Below are positions 10,437 through 21,103 of a stretch of DNA of 64,000 nt, piece after piece. Position 1 is the stretch's first letter; each line of letters begins with the position of its first letter. The notes under the pieces were generated by a model. That model was not told the DNA's origin. It saw nothing but the letters and a program-made list of their open reading frames with translations, and searched no databases. The position numbers and the translations under genes are program-made. This DNA is from Rachicladosporium sp. CCFEE 5018 (Eukaryota > Ascomycota > Dothideomycetes > Cladosporiales > Cladosporiaceae): the NCBI GenBank assembly GCA_002077045.2, contig KZ111149.1:1028915-1092914 (forward strand). The letters run 5' to 3'.

Positions 10437-12308
10437 ATGCGACGCAACACATTGGTCGCCAGTCGCGCTCTCACACCTCTTCAGTCTCTCCTGATTCGAC
10501 GATGGCGACCACAATGGATCTGTCCGAATCGCTGCAGCCATCTACCGCAATGGCTGCCTCCCTTAACCCGGAGCCTCTCCCAGCAGACCCCGGCTGAGAC
10601 GACCAAACCATACTATGTCACGACCCCCATCTTCTACGTCAACGCCGCCCCTCATGTCGGCCACATGTACACCATGCTTCTCTCCGACGTTCTGAAGCGC
10701 TGGCAGACTTTGAAAGGCAGATCAGCGATTCTTTGCACCGGCACCGACGAGCACGGCATGAAAATCCAACAAGCCGCCGCAAAAGCCAACACGGACCCTA
10801 AATCTTTCTGCGACACTGGCGCCGTAGTGTTCCAGGACTTGGCCGAGCGAATCGGAATATCCAATGAGATCTTCATCCGCACCACGGATCAGAAGCACAA
10901 GGAGGGCGTGGAGTATGCGTGGCAGATGCTGCAGGATCGGGGCTATATCTACGAATCTAGGCATGAAGGGTGGTATAGTATTTCGGACGAGACGTTCTAT
11001 CCTCAAGGGCAGGTGCAGTTGATTGTTGATCCGCCCACGGGGAGGAAGGTTATGGTTAGTATTGAGACGGGAAAGGAGGTTGAGTGGACTAGTGAGCGGA
11101 ACTACCATTTTCGGCTGTCGAAGTTCAAGGACAGGCTGCTTGAGTGGTATGCTGCGAATCCGGACTGGATCGTGCCGAAGGCGAGGATGGGGGATATTGT
11201 TGGGCAGGTTGCTGAGAAGCTAGAGGATCTGTCCATTTCGAGACCAACGAGCCGGTTGACTTGGGGGGTACGAGTGCCGAGCGATGAGTCGCAGACTGTG
11301 TATGTCTGGCTTGATGCACTTCTCAATTACGCTACAGCTGTTGGGTACCCATTCACGCCTGGCTCCGAATCCACGACTGGCTTTCCGCCCGACATCCAAG
11401 TGATAGGCAAAGATATCACGCGCTTCCACTGTATCTACTGGCCCGCCTTCCTCATGGCCCTAGACCTTCCTCTCCCGAAGCAGATCCTTACGCACGCTCA
11501 TTGGACCCTCGGCCGCGCTAAGATGGCGAAGTCAACGGGCAACGTCGTCAATCCCTTCTTTGCCCTGGACCGCTTCGGCCTCGACGCAATGCGCTGGTAT
11601 CTCATCCACGAAGGCGGCATCACGGACGACGCAGACTACGACAACAGCTTCGTCATCGAGAAGTACAAGAAGAACCTTCAAGGCGGACTCGGCAATCTGC
11701 TCGGTCGAATCATGCGAGCGAAGAACTGGGATGTGCGGAAAGCGGTGCAGCGATACGCGCATCCAGACCTGGATCCCAAGGAAGACCCGTCGGTGTTCTT
11801 GGAGAGCGGCCATGACGAGGATGATAGTCATCGCCGCCTTTATGGTCGTGTCAGGGCGCTGCCAGGGCAAGTAGAGAAGCATATGGTTGATTTGCATCCC
11901 AATCGCGCGCTACGAACGATCATGATTTTGATTCACTCCGCGAACGGCTACCTCCAGAATGCTTCGCCCTGGACTCTCGCGACCCAGCTCCGCAATATCA
12001 TGGCCGATACCACTGGGCAAGAAATGCACGAGCTCTCTAAAATCGGCCTAAGCCCCGAGGACCTGGAGGCAGCGATCGAGCGGGTCGTGTACCTCAATGC
12101 TGAGACGCTTAGACTGGCGGGCATTTGTCTGCAAGCTTTCATTCCGGAGTCTGCGGGTCGGCTACTCGATATGCTTGGCGTGGCGCCGGAGCGACGCAGC
12201 TGGGATTGGTGTATTATAGGGAGTGATGATGGGTATGGAACGCCGCTTGTGGATTTAGGGAAGGGAGAGCAGGGTGTGCTGTTTCCGGCGCTGTCGAGTG
12301 ATAGATAG
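10437..12308 (+). CDS. MSM1: Mitochondrial methionyl-tRNA synthetase
   Basis: Single exon, 623 residues. The ATG at 10437 is the first in frame and gives an Arg-rich, Ser-rich leader (MRRNTLVASRALTPLQSLLI and on) typical of a mitochondrial presequence. The class I synthetase fold follows: PYYVTTPIFYVNAAPHVGHMY carries the HIGH-type motif (HVGH), GTDEHGMKIQQAA is the methionyl-specific segment, and RAKMAKSTGNVVNP carries the KMSKS-type loop (KMAKS) near residue 364. No C-terminal tRNA-binding appendage is visible, as is usual for organellar enzymes. The role is charging mitochondrial tRNA-Met for organellar translation. Nearby mitochondrial genes (mL59, mS42) are not in a shared unit. Confidence 0.95.
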   Translation: MRRNTLVASRALTPLQSLLIRRWRPQWICPNRCSHLPQWLPPLTRSLSQQTPAETTKPYYVTTPIFYVNAAPHVGHMYTMLLSDVLKRWQTLKGRSAILCTGTDEHGMKIQQAAAKANTDPKSFCDTGAVVFQDLAERIGISNEIFIRTTDQKHKEGVEYAWQMLQDRGYIYESRHEGWYSISDETFYPQGQVQLIVDPPTGRKVMVSIETGKEVEWTSERNYHFRLSKFKDRLLEWYAANPDWIVPKARMGDIVGQVAEKLEDLSISRPTSRLTWGVRVPSDESQTVYVWLDALLNYATAVGYPFTPGSESTTGFPPDIQVIGKDITRFHCIYWPAFLMALDLPLPKQILTHAHWTLGRAKMAKSTGNVVNPFFALDRFGLDAMRWYLIHEGGITDDADYDNSFVIEKYKKNLQGGLGNLLGRIMRAKNWDVRKAVQRYAHPDLDPKEDPSVFLESGHDEDDSHRRLYGRVRALPGQVEKHMVDLHPNRALRTIMILIHSANGYLQNASPWTLATQLRNIMADTTGQEMHELSKIGLSPEDLEAAIERVVYLNAETLRLAGICLQAFIPESAGRLLDMLGVAPERRSWDWCIIGSDDGYGTPLVDLGKGEQGVLFPALSSDR

Positions 12309-12363
12309 TGAGGTTGTGCAAAATAGAATGTAGGATAGACATATACTGTGCAAACACTGTCGA

Positions 12364-12739
12364 CTACTTCGTTCCTCCGTCCATCGCTCGTCTGACCCTG
12401 ATCCGCAGCGCTTCGACGTCTTCTTCGCTCGTAGATGTCTGGCCTCGCTGTAGTACGGTATTAGCAGGGTTACAGTCGATGAAGTCTGATCTACGGGGCA
12501 CCTACAGCTCCCAGCCATCGCCTGCACTCATTCTCAGTCCACATCTCTGGGTTACCTGAAGTTGGGAACATGTCTTGACCCCAGATGCCCCATGCGGCGA
12601 CTGCGGTCACTAGAGCACCGAAGTCGAGGAAGAGATTCTGATGATTCCTTGTTAGCATCATGGCCTTCAAGTGGTGGGAACGATACGATAATTTCGAGTT
12701 CACCTTCGACTGCAGAGCTCGATCGATAGGTGTAGGCAT
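12364..12739 (-). CDS. Small single-pass membrane protein, 105 residues
   Basis: Two-exon gene rebuilt by hand: 12739-12506 and 12447-12364, with an intron at 12448-12505 that has a clear GCTAAT branch site and ends in CTACAG. Exon lengths are multiples of three and the spliced frame closes at TAG 12364-12366, only 56 bp from the end of the convergent MSM1 gene. A basic N-terminus (MPTPIDRALQSKVN) is followed by a hydrophobic stretch LFLDFGALVTAVAAWGIWG. Then comes a polar tail beginning MWTENECRRWL that resembles the start of an HeH/SAP-like helix pair. A stop-free 66-nt segment inside exon 1 (GTGAAC...CATCAG, with a GCTAAC site) could also be spliced out, so the N-terminus is uncertain. Function unknown; an organelle-membrane location is possible. 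Confidence 0.6.
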
Positions 12740-13096
12740 CTTCGATCGCAAATCCGATTATCGAGTATCTGTGCGACTGAGAGATATGAGAGATGAGAGG
12801 GAGGATGCGCAATGCAGAGTGCTGTTTAGGATCACGTTGATAGACGACCTCGTCCTAACGTTACCCACAAGCAAAATAGGCGCATTCAATGTAGGACTGT
12901 CGCCTTCACGATAGACAACGTGGCGTCGAATAGCTCGCAAGGTTCGCGCCAGGAATCTGGGGTGCATGCCCTGTGGCTGAACTCGACACATGGCATGTGA
13001 TTCTGTAGCAGACCTTCATGTGTCCAAAGATTTGTCTTGTTGACTCCTTCAGCTTTTTCAGCCTCCCAAACATCATAAAGTCCAGGTTGGTCTGGC
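12740..13096. promoter_or_regulatory. Divergent promoter region
   Basis: 357 bp between the small membrane protein gene and the alpha-mannosidase gene, which are transcribed away from each other. No individual element identified. Confidence 0.45.
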
Positions 13097-15577
13097 ATGA
13101 ACGGCAGAGACCCCTTCAGTGTCCGCAAAACATCACCAGCATACGATCTCCTGCGACGCGGAACCCATACTCCGCACTCCCAGGCATCGGAGACTCGAAT
13201 TGCGGAAAGCACAATATACGCACCTGGACTCGCCCCGGAGGCTGATCTCACGGCCATCACAGCAGAAATGTCCTACGCTCTTCCGCAAAACGGGCCTACC
13301 CACCGACACACCGACCAATGGTCCAAGGCCGGCGAAGGAGGCCAGTCGGCCAGTGGGCTTAGCGAGAAGATATCTGGCGTGTTCAATTCGGATCGAAGGG
13401 ATTCGTTACCGATGTACAAAGACAAACCTGCTGGTCATGGTTCGAGACGACAGCCGTGGTTTAGGAAGAAGCGGACTATAGGGGTTGTGTTGGGAAGTCT
13501 GGCTGGAGCGAGTTGGTGGTTCGGGGTGTTGAGTCCGTTGTCGTACTTCTCGAGCAGCAGTGAGGGAGTGAAAGGGACGAGTACTAGCAAGAGCGGATCG
13601 AGCTGGTCGTTATTAGGGAGCAGCAAGACGTCGAATGTGAATTGGGATGAACGGGCAGAGCGGGTTAAGGATGCGTTCAAGATCTCTTGGAGTGGGTATG
13701 AGAAGTATGCTTGGGGTATGTTTCGTCCGGCCTGAGTATGGGTGCCCTATCTTGGACCATAATTGGACGGAGTTTTGACAGAGTATGACAGGCTACGATG
13801 AGTTCCATCCGGAAAGCAAAACTCACAAGCAGATGACACCTGGTGGTATGGGCTGGATCATCGTGGACGCACTCGACACGCTGATGCTGATGAATCTCAC
13901 GACGGAACTTACGCATGCGAGACAATGGGTGCAGCACAATTTGACGTACGATCAGGATCACGATGTCAACACTTTCGAGACGACGATCCGGATGCTGGGA
14001 GGGCTGCTGTCAGCACACTACCTCAGCACGCAATTCGATGGGAAATATGCACCTGTCAGCGATGGGCTAAGCGACGACTTGTACGTCGAAAAAGCTACAG
14101 ACCTGGCAGACAGGCTACTAGGAGCGTACGACAGCAACTCTGGAGTCCCATACGCGAGTGTTAATCTACACACCCGCAAAGGCATACCCTCCCACGACGA
14201 TGCGGGCGCCTCCTCCACAGCCGAAGCCACCTCCCTCCAACTCGAAATGAAGTACCTAGCCAAGCTCACAGGCGAAGTCAACTACTGGACCCGCTCGGAA
14301 CACGTAATGAAAGTCGTAGACGACAACGGCTCACCCTCAGGCCTCCTACCAATCTTCATCTACGCCGATCAGGGCACATTTCGAGGTAACAACATCCGGC
14401 TCGGAAGTCGTGGAGACTCCTACTACGAGTACCTAATCAAGCAGTACCTGCAAACCAGCCTGCAAGAACCAGTCTACCAAGCAATGTGGAACGAGTCCCT
14501 CAACGGCGTCAAACAACACCTCCTAACCTACAGCTCCCCGTCGAACTTCACCATCCTCGCCGAACGCCCGAGCGGGCTGGGCCACGACATAACGGCTAAG
14601 ATGGACCATCTAGTCTGCTTCATGCCCGGCACCATCGCACTTGCAACCACCAACGGCCTGCCCCTAGCGCAAGCCCGAAAGCTGCCATCCTGGGGCCCGC
14701 AACAAGAAGAAGACATGCGCCTCGCCGCCGAGCTCACCAAAACCTGCTGGGGAATGTACAAAGCTACCTCCACCGGGCTAGCCCCAGAGATTGCACACTT
14801 CCACCTCCACTCTCCACCCCAAATGTACAAGCCCTTCACGTGGCCGGAGTCGCCTTCCCTCGATGGCCCTAGCACGGCGGAGACATTCCCGGGGAAAGAG
14901 GACTTCGATATCAAGTCCGCTGACCTGCATAATCTGCAGCGGCCGGAGACTGTGGAGACGCTTTTCTATATGTGGCGAATTACTGGCGAGGAGAAGTACA
15001 GGACTTGGGGTTGGGAGATGTTCCAATCCTTCGTCGAACACACTGCAATTAAAGATGGTACAGGCTTCACAAGCATCTCCAACGTGAACCACATCCCGGC
15101 GGTGGGGAGGGATAATATGGAGTCGTTCTGGCTGGTACGTCCACTCATCCCCCTAACCCGCCATCCTGCGCAGAGCAGCCCACTGATATTGTCTAGGCCG
15201 AGACGCTGAAATACTTCTACCTTCTCTTCTCCTCCGACGACATTTTGCCACTCACAGACGTAGTCTTCAACACTGAAGCACATGCTTTCCCAAGGTTTCA
15301 GATGGGGAAGCTGTTTACTACTGGCTGGTCACGCCAGCCACGAGACAAAGACGGCAAGATTATCGTTGAGAGGGCGAAAGTCGAAGGCATCAACGCTGTT
15401 ACGGGGGAGGTCATTGGATCTGAGAAGCCAGAGGTGGGGAAGATGGAGGTTGTGACGAAGACGAAGGTCGCGGGCACGCCCGTGACGGCCACTACTGATC
15501 TCGCGAAGATGAGGACTGAGACGGACACGCCAGTCGCGGCGAAGACGGAGGAGGCGAATAAGGAGGTCAAGGGATAG
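13097..15577 (+). CDS. Class I alpha-1,2-mannosidase, GH47, membrane-anchored
   Basis: Three exons: 13097-13715, 13792-15134 and 15197-15577, about 780 residues. The introns (76 and 62 nt) restore AWGYDEFHPESKTHKQM and ESFWLAETLKYFYLLFS. A cytosolic tail of ~125 residues precedes one hydrophobic anchor (TIGVVLGSLAGASWWFGVLS), then a luminal stem and the GH47 catalytic domain. Recognisable blocks are GGMGWIIVDALDTL, GSRGDSYYEYLIKQYLQT, the MDHLVCFMPG block, RPETVETLFYMWRITGEEKYR and VFNTEAHAFP (the Thr that coordinates calcium). Type II GH47 enzymes trim alpha-1,2-mannose from N-glycans in the ER or Golgi. The catalytic core ends about residue 695, and the remaining Lys/Thr/Ala-rich tail of ~85 residues is not part of the family fold. 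Confidence 0.93.
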
Positions 15578-15882
15578 ACACTGGCTGTGAGGAAGATTGG
15601 TCATGTAGCATACGCATTGTACTTCTACGGGTGTCATGCTGCTCGGGCTTGCTCCGCTGCTCCGCACCCTCGCCTCCGGGTAGCCGTGCTTGTGCTTCAG
15701 CTTCCCTCGTCGCAGCCCAGCCCTCCTGTGTGGCGCTCACGACGTACCCCTCTTGCATCGCCGCCTGCTGCGATGATACGCGCGGTCATACCGATGCCTT
15801 CGGCAGCAAACCATTCCGGCAACAGTGTCACGTCTGTTTGAATGCACCCTTTTTCCCGATGTCGTTCCTCACCAACACTCAT
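15578..15882. other. Convergent intergenic spacer
   Basis: Lies between the 3' ends of the mannosidase and proteasome beta3 genes. It holds both terminators; nothing else seen. Confidence 0.45.
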
Positions 15883-16620
15883 CTAGTCCTGCCGCCCCTT
15901 CAACAGCCTCTTCGTCACCTTGTCCTTCTCAATAATATACACATGCGCGCCCCAGCCTGACAGCGCATCGCGATCCACGGCATTCAGGAGTGCCTGCGAG
16001 ATGGTCTCGAAGAGGTCCTCGGGCTCGAGATCGGGTTCCCAGAGGCCTTCGCACGTACCGAAGAGTTGGTCTGACGCGGTGCCGGAGACGATGAAGTCTT
16101 TGGCGAAGTCGATGCAGCCGATGGAGTCGAAGCTGTGTCGTCCATGTCAGTGATGCTGGCGTGTGTAGGAGCTTGGGGATAGATGAAGAGCATACCCGCA
16201 GATAAACGGCTTCCCCGTCGTCCCATCAATCCCCGCCACCACTGGACTCACAAACCAAGGCCCAAACCTCTTCTCATACAAACTACTGCTCACCAGATTC
16301 GCAAACGTCCTCGGTGAGATCTCCCTCTCCTCCCGTAGCCGGTACATATTCACTTTGTACCTGAACAATTCCGATACCGAGGCGACGTCTGTGGCTAGAC
16401 CCGTGAGGCCGAGGTGGACTTGCGAGCCGTAGGGGAAGATCTTGGGGAAGTTGTTGGAGACTGTCATTGCTTGAAGGCCGAGGCGCAGGTCGCAGGCGAT
16501 GGCGACGCAGTCTTTGCCCACCATTGCTACGCAGGCGCCGCCATCTATTGAAGTGATTAGTTCGGAGTTACTGGAACGATTGCTATGAGGGGACTGACTT
16601 ATGGCGAACGGGGAGGACAT
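15883..16620 (-). CDS. PUP3: 20S proteasome subunit beta 3
   Basis: Three exons rebuilt: 16620-16599 (22 nt), 16544-16196 and 16132-15883, giving 206 residues, close to the usual 205. The splices restore MSSPFAINGGACVAMVGKDC and PFICGFDSIGCIDFAKDFIV. As in other beta3 subunits the N-terminus is not a processed catalytic Thr (the sequence runs INGGACVA), so the subunit is structural. Family blocks include AIACDLRLGLQA, YGSQVHLGLTGLATDV, VSPVVAGIDGTTGKP and SGTASDQLFG. It belongs to the outer beta-ring of the 20S core particle in nucleus and cytosol. It is convergent with the mannosidase gene and divergent from mL59. Confidence 0.95.
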
Positions 16621-16929
16621 GCTTGCGGCGGATGGAGGGGTGGTATGATGGAAATCGTCTCGGTGTGCTCAGCGCGGAGTGTATGCTCCTACGAACGATC
16701 CTGTACGAGCAGTTGAGGTCCGGTTCAACGGTTGTGAGAAGTTGCTTGTATGTAAAGTCGTTGTACTGAGTCGTAATGTTTGATCGCGAGTCTACAAGCT
16801 CCAGGCACAGTACAACGCGCATCACAGCCGGATTGCCGCTTCGAGACATCCGATGTCCGCGACCTCTCGAATATGAGTTGATCATGTCCGACCATCACCT
16901 CCACCTTGTCACTTGCCACACAACATACC
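16621..16929. promoter_or_regulatory. Divergent promoter region
   Basis: 309 bp shared by the proteasome beta3 and mitoribosomal mL59 genes. No specific motif claimed. Confidence 0.45.
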
Positions 16930-17478
16930 ATGATGGAACAACACATCCGCCTCGCGCAAACCCTCCCCCCACGCCTCCTCTCCTTCTTCGCGCGCTTCCC
17001 ACCCGCGCCTATCGCCTCCCTCTCCTCCACCAGCCCCTCAACAGCCTCAAACACCTCCCCCTCAGACCCCAACGCCTTTCCCCCAGCCACCTCCCCACCC
17101 TCCCAAACCCGGCCACACACCCACACCAAACCCTCCCCCTTCGCCGCCTTCCGCAACCCCACAACCCAAAACTGGCACGCCCCTCACATCTCCCTCCAGC
17201 GCCAAGCCGGCCTCTTCAAGCTCGCCGCACAACACAACGTCCTCTCGCTAATGCCGAGCTCGCCGAAACATCCCGAGGAGAAGGAGCGGAAGCGGATAGA
17301 GAATGGATTGAGGGTGCAGGGGACTGGAGTGGGGAAACGAGTGAAGGGAAAGCTTTGGGAACGGACGTTGAAGGGTAGACTCGAGGAACGAAGGAAGGCG
17401 ATGGAGGGGATGCCTGCGTTGGTTAGGGAGTGGAAGGAACGGGGGCATGGGAGAGGGTGGAAGAAGTGGCCGAAATGA
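16930..17478 (+). CDS. MRPL25: Mitochondrial large-subunit ribosomal protein mL59
   Basis: Single exon, 182 residues from the first of two adjacent ATGs. The frame also extends further upstream without an ATG. The N-terminal LPPRLLSFFARFPPAPIAS, the central NWHAPHISLQRQAGLFKLA and the C-terminal block GLRVQGTGVGKRVKGKLWER...GHGRGWKKWP are diagnostic for the fungal mL59 (yeast MrpL25) family, a component of the mitoribosomal large subunit absent from bacteria. A Ser/Thr/Pro-rich linker at residues about 35-65 is longer than in yeast. Base composition changes sharply inside the gene: the first ~100 codons are C-rich and the last ~70 are G-rich on the coding strand. Confidence 0.9.
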   Translation: MMEQHIRLAQTLPPRLLSFFARFPPAPIASLSSTSPSTASNTSPSDPNAFPPATSPPSQTRPHTHTKPSPFAAFRNPTTQNWHAPHISLQRQAGLFKLAAQHNVLSLMPSSPKHPEEKERKRIENGLRVQGTGVGKRVKGKLWERTLKGRLEERRKAMEGMPALVREWKERGHGRGWKKWPK

Positions 17479-17869
17479 TTAATCTGATAATATGGTGGGA
17501 TCGGGCTCTGGATTTGAAATCGCGATGCATCTCAGCATGAGCGCGAGAGGAGCATTGAGACCGCGATGGCGCACAATGATTGTCAACACTGGGCGAGTTT
17601 GTAGGAAGAAGAGGGACAAGGACGCTGCCGCACTGCTGTTACGGTGGAAAAAGGCAATCGAGCCAGAGAAGGCTATCCGGAAGGGTAAAAAGTTGGGGCT
17701 GATCAGCTATAGGTTCGCCCAGAAGCGGACATGTAGAAATTATATGTACATCACATCGACTATCTATGCATTGTTCCCGCACGCAATCGCTGCGCTCCAC
17801 CTAATGCTCTTTATCATCTATGCAAGCTCGTAAGCATCCGCTAATTCTCAACACGCACTTCTCACTACA
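17479..17869. other. Convergent intergenic spacer
   Basis: A 113-residue open frame (17492-17833, +) lies here but shows no family features, and the spacer sits between two 3' ends. I see nothing supportable. Confidence 0.45.
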
Positions 17870-20274
17870 TCACATCACGAACCCCCTCTCATCGCAATAC
17901 CCCGGCGCCTTGATCTGTTTCCCATTCACCCAACTCTGGGCCGTCAACGCCGTAGTGTAAGTCATAGCCACGAACCCCAAGATGACCAGCAGCACGTCTA
18001 CAATGCGGTGCCACGTCTTCGTAGCGACCGCTCTATAATGCATCAAAGGCTACTCTCTTGTCAGCAAAGCCACATGCCATTATTCCGAGGGATAGGTGAG
18101 CTCACAGGATATATGTACACCAGCGGAATGCAAGCAAAAGATCCAACCAAGCTCACGAATTTGTCCAGGTCATTGGCGCCGAGCCAGGCGATCATAGCAC
18201 ATAGCATGACCATGAAGAAGCGAAAGACGTTCTTCTGCCATTTGATCCAAGGGTTGTACTTCCCTGTCCGACTGAAAAGCTGCTGACTCGTAATCTCGAT
18301 CGCCGGGTAGATTTGTAGCGGCGTGCTCAGCAAGATTGCCAAGCTGTAAATAAACTGCACGCCGTTCACGAGTCTGTTGTCCTGGGGTAAATTCAAGATG
18401 ATGACAGTCTTGGTAGCGGAGCCGTACGCAGCGTAAGACAGCGCGCCCATGGATATGAAGACCACGGAGATGATGACCATGACGCTCGCAAGGACCGTAG
18501 GGAATTTGCGCGGATCTTTCATTCCCCCCTGAATCGGGATAATCAGGCCTATACCCTCGAACGTGAAGATCGCGGTGCCGATGAAGAGCGTCCAGTCCTT
18601 GGGGTTGAAGTTCTGGACATCCGAGATGCCGCCTTGGTGGATGATGGTTTTCATGTCGTAGAAATATAGATACACCAGTCCCAGCAAAATGAAGAGATCC
18701 GCGGCGAGAGCCATCTTTTGAATGTTGTTGATATTCCGGTATAGCGACAATGGCAGGAAAATAATCATCTGCATCAATATCACCCACTTGATATCAATAT
18801 AGGTCCTGCAATCCGACACGGCCAGAATGAAAGCTTGCAGATTCTCGCCTACGAAGACTATGTAGGCAGAGGAGAAGCCCATCTGCGAGATCACGAGGGA
18901 GAAGTTTATCATGTGCCGGAAATAGGGGCCGAAAATTCGCTCGCCCATGTCGCCGAAAGAGGCGTGGACTTTGAGCCGCACGGCGACGAGCAGGATGAAG
19001 CAGTAGTAGGACACTAGCGCTATGCCGAGCAGGACCATGTTTGAGAAGAGCATGCCGCCGTTTAGATAGGCGCGCGGAAGGAAGAGGACACCGGTGCCGA
19101 CGAAGGACTTCAGTAATAAAAGGCCGGCGCCTACTGGCGAGCCTTGACCGGTTTCTTTGCGCGCGCGCCTTCGTTTCCGTTTCCCTGGCGTTAGCAGGGC
19201 GGAGTTCTCGCCCCAGTCGCCGTCTTCGGAATTGCGGTCACCGCCGTCGGTTGTGGTGTCTTCGTAGTTGTCGGAGGAGAAGTATTCGTCTGGACCCAGG
19301 ACTTCGTCGTCTTCGTCTAGCGATTCGCCGGCGAAGTGGCCGTAGAGGGTGAGGAACTCGATGAAGTTATTTGTCACGAATTGTTGATTTGGTCGAGGTG
19401 GCTCCGTAAAGGCACGTGTAGTGCCGTAGTCTGGTCTTCGCTGCGTGATACTCGATGGTGCAGGCGATCCAGCAGTCCGCCGCAGGTGGTCTCTTCGAAA
19501 CCCGCCTGGCTTGTTGATGTTCGATGTCTCTTCCTCCTCAACTTCGACTCTCGGCGGCAAAGTAACACTCATGCTTCTTCGTAGTCGGCCGGTCTCCCGC
19601 TGATCAGCCTCTGCCTGCTCCCTCTCCTTCTTCTCCGCATAGCGATAGATGTGCCGCGTGGTGTCTCCGCCTTGCATTTGTAGACTCGAGAACTTATCCT
19701 CGTCCGCAATACTCTGATCCTCCGACTGCTCGCGTCCGGCGACATTGCTCCCTTTCCTGTACGAGCCCACTTCTGAGGCTGGGGCCTGCGATGGTCCTAC
19801 CAAATGCCGTCTCAACACCTCGAGATCTTCCGCTGCCCTCGGACTCCTCCCGAGCTGGGTGTTGTATGACCTCGGAGTGAATGACCCATACTCCCCCGCA
19901 GGCTGTTTTCGTACTGGACTGCCACCGCGAAAGCTATCGGCCTGCGAGGCTGTTGCGAACCTCGGGGGTGACTGGCCCAGCGATCCTCTCAGTGCTTGCG
20001 ACAGGGAGGACGGTCCAGGCCCCGGCGCAGAAGTCCCAGACGCACCTGCCAATGGCGTTTCTCGTCCAGACGGCGCACCAGATCTGCTCTGTCTGGAATT
20101 TGAAAGGTGGCTCGGTGCTGGCGACCCGACTACAGGTTCTGCTAGTCGGGACGTGGTAGTGGCTCTCGAGGGCGATCCGACCAGTGGGAATTCCGACGGA
20201 GAAGGTGAAGAGCCGACACTGGGTATTGCTCTTGCTCTACTTGACCCCGAGGGTCTTCTATTGTGATCTGCCAT
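17870..20274 (-). CDS. Vacuolar amino acid transporter, AVT3/AVT4-like (AAAP family)
   Basis: Two exons, 20274-18106 and 18049-17870, with a 56-nt intron (GTGAGC...TAG) that replaces a spurious VSSPIP tail with PLMHYRAVATKTW and a final membrane segment; about 782 residues. The first ~340 residues are a hydrophilic, Ser/Pro/Gly-rich cytosolic extension ending in a basic cluster KRKRRRARK. The transporter core starts with GAGLLLLKSFVGTGVLFLPRA, the hallmark of amino acid/auxin permease family proteins. It continues through about ten or eleven hydrophobic segments including GIGLIIPIQGGMKDP and ILLSTPLQIYPAIEI. Yeast Avt3 and Avt4 export neutral amino acids from the vacuole, and the long N-terminal extension suits that subgroup. 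The extension's many Ser-Pro sites suggest phospho-control (inference). Confidence 0.92.
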
Positions 20275-21103
20275 GTTGTGTCGGTGTCACGAAGAGCGTA
20301 ACATCCTCTACAGTTGGAGTAACAATTTCGAGTGATCTTCGGCTTAAGCAGGCAGGTCCACGCCGATAACAGCCCGAGACAAAGCAATGCGTGGTGCGAT
20401 CAGATAGGAGAGCAGTCACGCGCCCGTCCTTCTGCTACGGTCATGTTATTGCTCGGAAGCTGGCAAGAAAGACATACTGGCACTATTGCAAGTCACAATT
20501 GGGGTGTACAAAGTATGGGAAGAAATTGACTTTCAGAGCTCTATCGACTTCATATCGCCTGAATAGGCAGGAAGCCGGATGCTTCCCGGCCACGCGCTGG
20601 CCTCGGAATATCTTCAGGACACGCGAGCTATCTACAGACAACTCCTGAGGGTCAAAGATGGGCGATGCTCGGTGCTAGCTTCGCTAGACTGCCAGAGAAG
20701 CAAGTCGCACAGCATGCTGATGCATGCAGGGAGTCAATCGGCGACCAGCACTCCTGCTTGGTGATGGTCATTCTGTGAGCGATTTTATCTTTCAAGACCA
20801 AGATCGCGATTCCTTGAATGGCCTTGACCTCGTCGAAGGTATGGTATCTGAGTGAGCCCTGGTTTGAGCCGCGTGCATCTCGGTCTCAGGGCCATGCATG
20901 ATCCAATTTCGAATACGCTAATTCCAAGTCTGATAGCTCGAGACTCGAGCTTGCAGAGACTGTCTCCGACGCCGTGACTCGATACCACGTCAGTCGCCGG
21001 GGCCAGGGTGAGTGTCATCGGAAGAGTTGACATACCGCTTTCGAGGGACATGTCGGTCGCGGGCGATTTTGGTCGTCCTGTAATTCAATCCCAGGCTGTG
21101 AAC
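20275..21103. other. Intergenic, promoter side of transporter gene
   Basis: 829 bp between the 3' end of the GART gene and the start of the transporter gene, both on the minus strand. Only short meaningless frames occur; no tRNA-like T-arm was noticed. Confidence 0.45.

Noticed and set aside
17492..17833. 113-residue plus-strand frame after mL59
   Set aside because: It sits between convergent 3' ends, resembles nothing I know, and looks like chance coding in 3' UTR sequence.
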